From contig NZ_CP115917.1 of assembly GCF_027941775.1 (NCBI RefSeq), positions 726,001 through 790,000 of the forward strand: a stretch of 64,000 nt of DNA, read 5' to 3'. This DNA comes from Tenacibaculum pacificus (GTDB lineage: Bacteria > Bacteroidota > Bacteroidia > Flavobacteriales > Flavobacteriaceae). Shown piece by piece: positions 46,110 through 55,734 of the stretch. The stretch's first letter is position 1; each line of letters starts with the position of its first letter. The notes under the pieces are model-generated. The model did not search any database, was not told the origin of the DNA, and saw only the letters and a list, made by a program, of their open reading frames with translations. Both the position numbers and the translations under genes were made by a program.

Positions 46110-49048
46110 ATGAAAAAGATACTTATATTACTCGCTATAACGTTTATACAAACGTTAGAAGCTCAACAAATATCAGAGATAAAACAAACCGACCCATTAT
46201 TGGCTAAGGATGCCATAAATCAAAAAAAATGGGTAGATAGTATTATGAATAATATGTCAATTGATGAAAAAATTGGACAGTTATTTATGATACAAGCATA
46301 TTCTAATAAAGATAAAAAACACGAAAATTTTATTAATAATATGATAAACAAGTATCATATTGGTAATTTAATTTTTATGCAAGGTACTCCACAAAAACAA
46401 GTCGCTTTAAATAATAAATATCAAGCAATATCAAAAGTACCATTAATGATTGGTTTTGATGGTGAATGGGGTTTAGATATGCGATTGAAAAATACCTATC
46501 GTTTCCCTTGGAATATGACTTTAGGAGCTATTCAAGATGACAAACTATTAAAAGCAACAGGTAAAAGAATTGGTGAACACTGTAAAAGAGTTGGGATTCA
46601 TATTAATTTTGCGCCCGTAGTTGATATCAATACAAATCCTAAAAATCCTATTATAGGAAATCGCTCTTTTGGAGAGAACAAAGAAAACGTTACTCGAAAA
46701 GCAATCGCTTTTACTAAAGGAATGCAAAGTGTTGGCGTGTTAGCCAATGCAAAACATTTTCCTGGTCATGGTGATAGTGCTACAGATTCACATCACACAT
46801 TACCAACTATTAATTTTGATGAATTTCGTTTAGATTCGATAGAGTTACATCCGTATAAAAAAATGTTTCGTGAAGGTGTAGCAAGTGTTATGACAGCACA
46901 TTTAAGTATTCCGGCTTTAGAGCCGAATGAAAAATTACCAACATCATTATCAAAAAATGTTGTAACGACTTTATTACAAGAAGAATTAGGTTTTAAAGGT
47001 CTTGTAATTACTGATGGTTTAAACATGAAAGGTGCGGCTAATTATGCAACACCAGCAGCTATTAATGTTGCTGCACTTGTAGCTGGTAATGATTTATTAC
47101 TGATTCCTCAAGATGTTCCAGGAACAATACGATTGATAAAAGATGCATTAATTAAAGGAGATTTAACACAAAAACGTTTAAATAAATCAGTAAAAAAAAT
47201 ATTAAAAGCAAAGTATCTAGTAGGTTTAAATAAATATAAAGCTATTGAAACTGAAAATATTGCTTCGGATATTAATTCACCATATGATGAGGTTTTACAC
47301 AGGAAATTGATGAAGAATGCGATTACTGTTGTGAAAAATAACGAAGCTATTTTGCCAATCAAAAACTTAAAAGATAAAAAAATAGCATATGTATCTTTAG
47401 GTGACGCTAAAGGAGATTCATTTGTATCAATGTTAAAGAATTATACAAGTGTTGAGGTAGTTTCGGCAGATAATTTAAATGTATTATTACAGAAACTTGA
47501 AAAATTTAATCTAGTTGTTATTGGTTTTCATAAATCGAATAAAAATCCTTGGAAAGGATATGAATTTTCGAATAAAAATTTAGTTTGGTTACAAGAAATA
47601 GCTAGAAACAAAAAAGTTATTTTAGATGTATTTACAAGTCCGTATAGTTTATTGAAGGTAAAATCATTTGAAAATATAGAAGGAGTTGTTGTTTCTTATC
47701 AGAATAGTGTTTTATCACAAGAACTATCGGCACAAGCATTATTTGGGGCTTTTGATTTGAAAGGAAAATTACCTGTTTCAATTAACGGAAATATTCAAGA
47801 AGGTACAGGTATTTTTGTAAAAGGAATTAATGTATTACAATATACAATTCCTGAAGAAGCAGGTGTTTCTTCAGAAAAATTATCAATAATAGATAAAAGA
47901 ATTGATACTATTTTGATGAAAAAAATGGCGCCAGGTGGACAGGTTTTTGTAGCTAAAAATGGAAAAGTTATCTATAATAAAAGTTTTGGATATCATACTT
48001 TTTCAAAAAGACGTGCTGTAAAAAGTTCTGATATTTATGATTTAGCTTCTTTAACAAAAATATTAGCATCATTACCAATGATAATGAAGGCTGAGGAAGA
48101 AAAAAAATAAGTTTATATTCTAATTTAGGAAATGTTTTACCAAGGTATAAAGATTCTAATAAAGATACTTTGTTGTTAAAAGAGTTATTATCACATTACG
48201 GGCGTTTACGCTCTTGGATTCCTTTTTATTTAAATACCAAAGATGATGAAACAGGTAACAATTCTAAAAAATATTATAGAAAAGTAAGAACAAGCGACTT
48301 TAATATTAAAGTCGCTAATAACTTATATTTAAAAAATACTTATAAAGACTCGATATACAAGCATATTGTAGATGCTAAGCAGCGAAAAAGATTAGGTTAT
48401 AAATATAGTGATCTTGGTTATTATATGTTTAAAGAAATTTTAGAGTTAAAATATCAACAACCATTAAATATTTTGGCTGATGATTTTTTATATAGTTCGT
48501 TAGGAGCTGATAGAACAACTTATTTACCTCTTACTAAATTTAGTAAATCTGATATTGTACCAACAGAACGTGATAATTATTACCGAAATCAATTAGTACG
48601 TGGTTATGTGCATGATATGGGAGCAGCTATGATTGGTGGAGTAGGTGGCCATGCTGGTTTGTTTGCTAATGCTAATGATGTAGCTAAAATTATGCAACTT
48701 TTTTTACAAGAAGGAACTTATGGTGATAAAAAATATTTTGAGCCAGAAACTATCGAAAAATTTAATAAAAGATACTATGAAAATAAAAGAGTTCGTAGAG
48801 GTTTAGGTTTTGATAAGCCTCAGTTAAATCCTAAGGTAAAGGCAACTTGTGGTTGTGTTTCTGATCAAAGTTTTGGGCATAGTGGTTTTACAGGTACTTA
48901 TACTTGGGCAGATCCTGCAACAGGTATTGTATATGTTTTTTTATCAAACAGAGTATATCCTACGATGAGAAATAGAGGTTTGATTAAAAGCAACATACGA
49001 ACTAAAATTCAAAATGATATTCAGAATGCTATTTTAATGGCAGAGTAG
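46110..49048 (+). CDS. GH3 beta-N-acetylhexosaminidase fused to a beta-lactamase-like domain (probable frameshift)
   Basis: From the ATG at 46110 there is a signal peptide (MKKILILLAITFIQTLEAQ). The GH3 catalytic domain (to about 380) carries NagZ-type KHFPGHGDSATDSHHTLP and the nucleophile Asp in VITDGLNMKG, and the GH3 C-terminal domain follows. After residue about 600 comes a serine beta-lactamase/class C-like domain: SLTK (SxxK), YSDLGYYM (YxN position) and HSGFTGTY. The frame stops at 48110 because the A-run 48100-48107 has eight bases; nine restore ISLYSNLGNVLPRYK to the end. About 980 residues. The fusion is characteristic of Bacteroidota and probably trims muropeptides in the periplasm. 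The upstream ATG at 46023 would add 29 residues before the signal peptide and is rejected. Confidence 0.87.
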
Positions 49049-49060
49049 TGCTTTTTTATC

Positions 49061-49981
49061 TTATTGATCTATTTTTTTATATTTCCAATAAGTAGATAAA
49101 ACAATTCCTGAAGATAATCCCCAAACACCCCAAAAGGCAATTAATAAAGCCATTCCTCCTAAATCTTCAAAAAAAGTAAAGACAAGTAATAGTCCTAATC
49201 CGCTATTTTGAATTCCAGTTTCCATTGAAATAGTTCTAGTATCTTTTTTATTAAGTTTGAAAGATTTTGCTGTTAAATACCCGATTATAAAACCATATAT
49301 ATTGTGGAAAATAACTAAAAATAAGACTAAAGTAACATACTTTTTAAAGATATATGTATTGTTAGAGAGTGCTATACCAATTAATGCGATAAAAAATAGC
49401 ATTGAAAACGGACGAATTAATTTATTTAGTTTTTTAGCTATTGTAGGGTAAAAATAATTAACAGTCATTCCTAGTGTTAAAGGGAGCCCTAAAAGAAGAG
49501 TAACAAGTTTAAATAATTCTAGCGGATTTAACGAAATGTTTTTTAAAATAATATTTGTAGGTTCATATAAACTTCCCCAAAAATGTAAATTAAAAGGAGT
49601 CATAACTAAACAAATAATAGTAGCACAGGTTGTTAAGCTAACAGATAGTGCAGTGTTTCCATGTGCCATTTTACTAAAGAAATTAGAAGTATTCCCTCCA
49701 GGACAAGCTGATATTAATAACAATCCTAAGGCAAAGCTAGGATGAGGATTAATAATGCAAATTGCAATAAAAGTTAAAAAAGGTAACAAAAAAAATTGTG
49801 ATAACAAACCAATTAAAATAATTTTAGGGTTTTTTAAAAGTGTTTTAAAATCAGCTATTTTAACATCTAAAGAAACACCAAACATTATAATAGCTAAAGC
49901 AATATTTAACATCCATAAGGCATCCGAATTAAAGTTTATTCTAATACTATCTATTTCAGTGTTATTAATGTTTAAAAGCAT
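49061..49981 (-). CDS. BASS-family sodium-dependent transporter
   Basis: The 306-residue inner-membrane protein has about nine helices. It carries BASS-family hallmarks: GVSLDVKIADF near the first crossover and LISACPGGNTSNFFSKMAHG, the latter containing the conserved unwound-helix motif. A second crossover follows (ISMETGIQNSGLGLLL). It couples Na+ to uptake of an organic anion (bile acid, pyruvate/pantoate or similar). The specific substrate is unknown. Its start overlaps the DUF4159 gene end by 17 bases. Confidence 0.85.
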   Translation of the reverse strand: MLLNINNTEIDSIRINFNSDALWMLNIALAIIMFGVSLDVKIADFKTLLKNPKIILIGLLSQFFLLPFLTFIAICIINPHPSFALGLLLISACPGGNTSNFFSKMAHGNTALSVSLTTCATIICLVMTPFNLHFWGSLYEPTNIILKNISLNPLELFKLVTLLLGLPLTLGMTVNYFYPTIAKKLNKLIRPFSMLFFIALIGIALSNNTYIFKKYVTLVLFLVIFHNIYGFIIGYLTAKSFKLNKKDTRTISMETGIQNSGLGLLLVFTFFEDLGGMALLIAFWGVWGLSSGIVLSTYWKYKKIDQ

Positions 49982-50608
49982 ATTCTATAATATTTGCGCC
50001 CATTTTTAATGCTGTTAGTCTTGTTTCTTCGGAATTATTATGAATAGAAGTATCTTCCCATCCATCACTTAAATCGCTTTCATAGTCATAAAAAACAACT
50101 AATCTACCTTTGTAAAAAAGTCCAAATCCTTGAGCTGATTTTTCGTCACGTATTCATGAATTTTAGGAAGTCCTTTAGTAAACGGAAATGTTTGATGATA
50201 AATAGCATGTGTATTGGGTATTTCTTGAAAATTTATAGTAGGAAATACTTTTTTCATCTCTCTTCTAATATATTTATCTAAACCATAATTGTCTGATATG
50301 TGTAAAAATCCACCAGCAGTTAAATAGTTTTTAAGATTAGTTACTTCTTCTTCAGGAAAAAAAATATTACCATGACCTGTAATAAAAACAATGGGATAAT
50401 TATAAATCGTATTATCTTCAAGGGTTACTGTTTGAATTTTTTGGTTAATAGAAGTATTTGCATTGGTGTTACTAAATTCTATTAAATTAGGTAAAGCTGT
50501 TGGGTTAGCATACCAATCACCACCACCTTTATATTTTAAAATAGCTACTTGCTGAGCAAAAATAAAAGTATGACTAATAAATAAAAGTAAAAATAGTATA
50601 TTTTTCAT
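49965..50608 (-). CDS. DUF4159-family exported protein (probable frameshift)
   Basis: A signal peptide (MKNILFLLLFISHTFIFAQQ) is followed by the DUF4159 pattern: YKGGGDWYANPTALPNLIEF, YPIVFITGHGNIFF, LTAGGFLHISDNYGLD. The frame runs off at KNQLKDLDFF-stop (50099). In another frame the family sequence continues EKSAQGFGLFYKGRLVVFYD, YESDLSDGWED to the stop at 49965. The change lies at about 50145-50152 (CACGTA), directly beside an intact CATGAA. The net shift is minus one or plus two bases. Full length about 215 residues. It is periplasmic with a glutamine-amidotransferase-like fold; function unknown. Confidence 0.75.
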
Positions 50609-50651
50609 TTAGTAATTTAGTTATATGATATCAAGATAATAAAAGAACAAT

Positions 50652-50681
50652 AAAAAACACCAATATTGCTATTGGTGTTTT
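50652..50681 (-). terminator. Terminator of the AraC-family gene
   Basis: Arms AAAACACCAATA (50654-50665) and TATTGGTGTTTT (50670-50681) form a 12-bp stem with a 4-base loop. Read on the minus strand it ends in six T. The surrounding gap 50609-50843 has no gene. Confidence 0.8.
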
Positions 50682-50843
50682 AGTACAGTACTCTTCTTTT
50701 TCATCATTAAGAATAATCTTAATAACTTCTTTAAAGTTGTATGTAAAATAGAAAACCCCTTCAAAAATTTTCTTAAACAAATATAATATTATTTATATGA
50801 AAAAGAGTGTGAAATCATCAATTTTATATGTTTTTGTACTTTT

Positions 50844-52027
50844 TTAAGTCTTATTTAACTGATTTGTAATTGATGTTGAATTTTTAAACTGCACAGGTGT
50901 ATACCCTACCTGTTTTTTAAAGACAGTGAAAAATGTTGACTTTGAATTAAATCCAGATTCTAAGCCTATAGCAGTAATAGTATATTTTGAATAATGAGGG
51001 TCAACTAAAAGTAGTTTTGCTTGTGTTATTTTTTTTCGTTCAGGTAATCTGTAAAAGATTTACCTGCAATATTATTGATAATTAAAGAAAGTGTACTTGA
51101 ACTTAATTTAGTGTCTTTTGATAAATTTAGTAAAGTATATTTAGGTAATAAGAATTTTTTATTATGATTAATAAATGTATCTATTTCTAAAAATTGTATT
51201 TCATGTTTTTTAGAAGTTGTGTTTTTAGTATTTAATTTAGTCGTTTTAGTGAAGTTTATATTTGAATTAACTACTAGTAATAATAATTCTCTTATTTGTT
51301 TACGTTCGTTTAATATTCTTATCTGTTTTAATCCTTGATAACCTAACCAATAAATAAGTAAAGTGGTATAAACCCTAAGAGGATAGTAAGAAAATATAAA
51401 GCCAGTAAAGTTCATTCTTATTTTAATAATCAATGCAAGTATCCATAATGTATATCCAATAGTTGTAAGTTTAAAAAAAGTATGAATCCATTTTAAATTA
51501 TCAAATGATAATATTTTAGGGAACATTTTTTCCTTTTTATAAAGAATATAAAAGGAATAACTAAAGATACTTAATGAAACAAGTAAACTAAACATTTCTT
51601 CAAAAGAAGTATATTTTTCATAAATATAATCTAATTTTTGAATAGAGGTTTTAATGGTAACACTGTAGTGATAAACAAAAATAATTTGAATAACTACTAT
51701 AATTAAAAATAAAGGAAGTATTATTTTTAAAATATTAATTGCTTTTTTAGCTAAATTTAGATAATGAATTAAAAACATATACAAAAAAGGCATTGCTAAA
51801 AAGTGCCAAGGGATTTGTAAATAATCTAACGAAAATTTATGTTGAAATAAATTGTTTTCTAAAATCCAATCTTGTATGTTATTTAAAGAAATAGTAAGTA
51901 TCAAAAAAAATAAATAACGCATACTTTTTTCTCTTCCCTTTTTTGAACAAAAAAGAATAATGCTAAAAGCAACGCCATGTAGCGCGCTAAAAATTAAAAA
52001 GAGGTTAAATAAGTCCTTGATATTCAA
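50844..52027 (-). CDS. AraC-family regulator with membrane-spanning N-terminus (probable frameshift)
   Basis: Residues about 1-230 form six or seven TM helices. A C-terminal AraC/XylS HTH follows (FLEIDTFINHNKKFLLPKYT, LSKDTKLSSSTLSLIINN). The frame stops at DYLNEKK because the T-run 51029-51036 (plus strand) has eight bases. With nine it continues ITQAKLLLVDPHYSKYTITA, IGLESGFNSKSTFFTVFKKQ, VGYTPVQFK, the second helix-turn-helix and AraC signature. About 394 residues. Such membrane AraC proteins are common in Bacteroidota and presumably sense an envelope or lipid signal; the targets are unknown. Confidence 0.82.
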
Positions 52028-52043
52028 TTATTGTAGTTTTAAC

Positions 52044-52051
52044 CAAATATA
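52044..52051 (-). promoter_or_regulatory. -7 element of the AraC-family gene
   Basis: TATATTTG on the minus strand fits TAnnTTTG, 16 bases before the ATG. Confidence 0.45.
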
Positions 52052-52062
52052 CAAAAAATCAA

Positions 52063-52774
52063 TTACTGATGTATAAAAGCAATACTTTGCACTACATTTA
52101 AACCTGCAGTTTCTGTACGAAGACGATTTTCACCTAATGAAATAGGAAGAAAATTTGATGATAATGAGGTTTCAATTTCTTTTGATGAAAAATCACCTTC
52201 AGGACCAATTAAAACAGTATATTTTCCGTTTTTTTGCACACTATTTTGTAAAAATTTCTTCTCTATATTTTCTTCACAGTGAGCAATGTATATTTCTTCT
52301 GTAAAATTTTGTTTTATAAATTCTGAAAATTTTATTGGATTATTCAGTTTTGGAAGTGTAAATTGTAATGATTGCTTCATTGCTGATTGTACTATTTTAG
52401 CCAATCGATCAATTTTTATTATTTTTCTTTCTGAATTATCACAAATAATAGGTGTAATTTCATCAATACCAATTTCTGTTGCTTTTTCTAAGAACCATTC
52501 TAAACGGTCATTGTTTTTAGTTGGAGCAATGGCAAGGTGTAAATAATAATCTCTATTATTAGGCTTGTTTTCAATGTTTTACAACAGTTGTAAGACATCT
52601 TTTATCATTTGCAATAGTTATTTCTACAAAAAATAAAAATCCAGCACCGTTAGTTATATGTAATAAATCACCTTCTTTTTTTCTTAAAACACGAACAATG
52701 TGCCTACTTTCTTCTTTATCAAAAGTAATTTGTTTGGTTTCTTTAGTAATATTAGGGTTGAAAAATAATTGCAT
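52063..52774 (-). CDS. rsmE: 16S rRNA (uracil1498-N3)-methyltransferase RsmE (probable frameshift)
   Basis: The first frame (52774-52571) has the PUA-like N-terminal domain (SRHIVRVLRKKEGDLLHITN) and stops after TTVVKH. Removing one base in CATTGAA (52570-52576, minus strand) continues ENKPNNRDYYLHLAIAPTKN, the SPOUT domain with IGPEGDFSSKE, and the knot sequence LGENRLRTETAGL. Total about 236 residues, the family norm. It methylates U1498 of 16S rRNA. Its ATG overlaps the GNAT-gene stop by one base (TAATG), so the two genes are translationally coupled. Confidence 0.9.
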
Positions 52775-53892
52775 TACAAATTAAGTTTATAAGTTCTTCT
52801 TCTTTTGTGTGTTGTCGGGTCAAAGTCTTTCCATATTTGATGGATAGCTGTGTTATCTTCTAATTCTGGTGTTCTAATACAGTTTACGATTCCTTTTTTA
52901 GCAAACGTATTACAATACTGTTTAAAAATAATCGCAATAACACCTTTATTTTGATATTCAGGATCAACACCAATTAGATAAAAAGTAACATCTTTTGAGT
53001 TTTTTCGAGCATTTAATAAATGAAATAATCCGAAAGGTAAAAGATTTCCTTTTGCTTTTTGTAAAGCAATAGAAAAAGAAGGCATCACAATAGCAAATGC
53101 AACTAATTTATCATTTTTATCTACTACAAATTTTATATATTCAGGATTAATAAAGCTGATATATTTTTCTTTGAAGTGTTTTATTTGTGCATCTGAAATA
53201 GGAACATACGTTGATAATTTCGAGTATGCTTTGCTAAATACATCAAACATTTCATCTACATAAGGTAATATATCTTTTGTTTTAGTAAAATCTAAGGGTC
53301 TTAATCCGTAGCGTCTTTGGATTAAACTACTTGCTTTTCCATATTTTACGCCGTCTACATTTTTAAAAAGAAATTTATTCTCTAAGTATTCTTTTTCTTT
53401 TTTGAAACCTAATTTTTCAAAATGCTGTGAATAATAAGGGTGATTATACCACGTAATCATTGTACCGATATGATCAAAACCTTCAACAAGTACACCTGTT
53501 TTATCTAGGTTATTAAAACCAACAGGTCCTTCAATGAAGTCTAAATTGTTTTGAATACCAATTTCTTTAGCTTTATTTAATAATGCTTCTGTTACTTTTA
53601 TATCATCAATGGCATCAAACCAGCCAAATCGCAATTTTTTTATACCTTGTTTTTCTACTTCATAAGTGTTGATAATAGCAACTATTCTTCCAACAATTTT
53701 ATCATTTTTTAATGCGATAAAAAAGTGTGCTTTTGCGTATTCAAAAACAGGATTTTTGTCTTTATCAAAATTATCAACTTCATCACTAATAATAGGGGGA
53801 ACCCAGTTCTTATTATCTTTATAAAGAGAAAAAGGAAATTTAACAAATTGTTTCATTTCCTTTCTTGAAAATATTTCTTTAATTTTAATCAT
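52774..53892 (-). CDS. GNAT-family acyltransferase-like protein
   Basis: The 372-residue protein has two GNAT-like folds. The N-terminal part (AHFFIALKNDKIVGRIVAII) and the C-terminal part (FYLIGVDPEYQNKGVIAIIF) both show the beta4-alpha3 acetyl-CoA-binding style, with EGPVGFNNLDKTGVLVEGF between. Homologues are sometimes labelled GTP cyclohydrolase without basis. The substrate is unknown. It is the first gene of a two-gene unit with rsmE and follows the beta-barrel gene by 18 bases. Confidence 0.75.
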   Translation of the reverse strand: MIKIKEIFSRKEMKQFVKFPFSLYKDNKNWVPPIISDEVDNFDKDKNPVFEYAKAHFFIALKNDKIVGRIVAIINTYEVEKQGIKKLRFGWFDAIDDIKVTEALLNKAKEIGIQNNLDFIEGPVGFNNLDKTGVLVEGFDHIGTMITWYNHPYYSQHFEKLGFKKEKEYLENKFLFKNVDGVKYGKASSLIQRRYGLRPLDFTKTKDILPYVDEMFDVFSKAYSKLSTYVPISDAQIKHFKEKYISFINPEYIKFVVDKNDKLVAFAIVMPSFSIALQKAKGNLLPFGLFHLLNARKNSKDVTFYLIGVDPEYQNKGVIAIIFKQYCNTFAKKGIVNCIRTPELEDNTAIHQIWKDFDPTTHKRRRTYKLNL

Positions 53893-53910
53893 ACAGCAAA
53901 TGTAAGATTT

Positions 53911-55292
53911 TTAATCGTCCTTTTTTTCTTCTTTTTCGTCTTCCTTTTTTAAATCGTCTTCAAGTTTTTTTATTTCTTTTTCTAGTTTTAAACGTTCTTT
54001 TTCTTTACGTTTAATTTCTTTTTCTTCCTCTTTTTTAATATCTTTTTGAAGTTTTAATCGCTCTTTTTCTTTTTGTTTAACTTCTTTCTCCTTGTCTTTA
54101 ATAAGGTTTTTTTCTTGTTTTAAACGTTCTTTTTCTTTTCGTTTAATAGCTTTTTTAGCTTTTTTAATTGCTCTTTTCTCTGCTTTACTTGTTTTTTTCT
54201 TTTCTTTTTTATCTTCTTTAGTAATAACATCAATTAACGACTTAGAACGTTCTCTTCTTGGTTTTTCAATTATTATTTCTTCTTCTTTATCTCCGTCTTT
54301 TATTGTTACTTTTTGTTTATCTTTCTTTTTAAATAATCCAGTTATTTTCGCAATTATACGACCAAAGAAGCCTTTATCTTCATCGTATTTTTCGTCTTTT
54401 TGTTCTTCTATTTTATTATCAAACTCATCAACTTCTATAAATTTATCTTGATGCTTATTTAATCGATATGAAGCACCTAAACCAACATACATACCAACTT
54501 CTTCTTGTTGTAAAGTACCTCTAACTGTACCGTTAAATTGTAAGTTTTCACTAAATAGGTAGGCTGCTCCAGCACCAACGTTTGTTTTGTTTTGATATTG
54601 ATCAGAAGTTCCTTGTATTTCTGCAAAAGCAGACCAATAATCGTTTAGGTTTTTAGTTGCACTAATTATATATGAAAGTTCTTTAAAATCACTACCAATA
54701 TAATCATAGTAAAAATTGGTAATTACGTATAATTTATCAGAAAATTCATGTTGAAGTAAAAGACCAACTTTAGCATTAATACCGCCTTTTTGATAATAAT
54801 CACCTAAAACACTTCCAAAATTAGCACCTACATATATACCTACATGAGGAATCCATCTTTTATTATCAAAAGAATGTCTTTTTTTCCAGCTTCTAATCTC
54901 TTCTTTTTTATCTTCATATTTAGGAGTGTAAATTAAGTATTTAGCTCCTAATGTTAGTTTACTTAAACCTATTTTATTAACAGAGGATTCAAAAATATTT
55001 TTAAAAAAAGTTTATCTTTTTGAAAAGTTGTATTTAAGTTAAATTCTAATTTTTCCGTAAAAAAGCTAGTTCTAAATAAAAGATTTAAACCTAAAGCTTC
55101 TGGATTACTAAAAGTAGGAGTAGCATTTGCTTTTCGAAAAAACAAACTACTTTCAAATTGATAAATACCAGAACCAACACTGTATGGACTTTCTGAAAAG
55201 CCAGGTCGATTTGAATTTATAACTGTTGTATATTGAGCATTTACAGTTAATACAGCACAAAAAGCAAAAAGTAAAAGAAGTTTCTTAATCAT
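53911..55292 (-). CDS. Outer-membrane beta-barrel protein with long Lys/Glu repeat tail (probable frameshift)
   Basis: A signal peptide (MIKKLLLLFAFCAVLTVNAQ) leads into TVINSNRPGFSESPYSVGSG, the start typical of MetA-pathway-like transporter barrels. The frame breaks at FQKDKLFLKIF because the A-run 55003-55009 (plus strand) has seven bases; eight give FFKNIFESSVNKIGLSKLTL and a continuous barrel down to MYVGLGASYRLNKHQDK. The last 150 residues or so are not barrel. They are highly charged and contain three perfect-length 22-residue repeats with the core KEKERLK, probably a long periplasmic helix. About 460 residues. The barrel assignment is moderate; no catalytic role is suggested. Confidence 0.7.
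53986..54183 (-). repeat. Tandem 66-base repeats encoding 22-residue Lys/Glu units
   Basis: The plus-strand string TTTTAAACGTTCTTTTTCTT or a one-base variant starts at 53986, 54052 and 54118, exactly 66 bases apart. The encoded units share KEKERLKxxK. The in-frame length keeps the reading frame on gain or loss of a unit. Confidence 0.75.
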
Positions 55293-55397
55293 GTTATAAA
55301 GTCAATTTATACAATTACTACAAACATACATAAAATACAAATTACTATTTAATATAAGTTTTATAAACTCTTAACGGTTTCTTTTACTTCAAATTGT

Positions 55398-55405
55398 TAT
55401 TTTTG
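55398..55405 (+). promoter_or_regulatory. -7 element upstream of the DUF4834 gene
   Basis: TATTTTTG fits TAnnTTTG, 24 bases before the chosen ATG at 55430. It overlaps the earlier in-frame start at 55394 and so argues against that start. Confidence 0.45.
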
Positions 55406-55429
55406 ATTAATTTTTTATTAAAAGTGAAG

Positions 55430-55720
55430 ATGACACATATAAATGAAGCTGGACCTATGGGATTTTTAAGAACTATATTAATACTAGTTATTGCATATTA
55501 TGCTATAAAATTTCTAGTGAAATTATTTGCACCTTATTTATTGAAAAAAGCAGTAGATAAAGTTCAAAAGAAAGCAGAACAAAAATTTAATAATCAACAG
55601 CAACAACAACAACAAAGTGATGTTGAAATAGGAAAAACAGTTGTTGATAAAAAACCACAAAATATACAACAAAGCAATAATTCGGTAGGAGAATATGTTG
55701 ATTTTGAAGAAATAGATTAA
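55430..55720 (+). CDS. DUF4834-family small membrane protein
   Basis: The 96-residue protein (from ATG 55430) has one TM helix (TILILVIAYYAIKFLVKLFA), a basic amphipathic helix (KKAVDKVQKKAEQKF), a run of seven Gln, and an acidic end (GEYVDFEEID). This matches DUF4834, frequent in Flavobacteriia. Function unknown. It precedes the YfhO gene by 14 bases and is probably the first gene of the polysaccharide operon. Confidence 0.75.
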   Translation: MTHINEAGPMGFLRTILILVIAYYAIKFLVKLFAPYLLKKAVDKVQKKAEQKFNNQQQQQQQSDVEIGKTVVDKKPQNIQQSNNSVGEYVDFEEID

Positions 55721-55734
55721 CTTTTATACTAATT

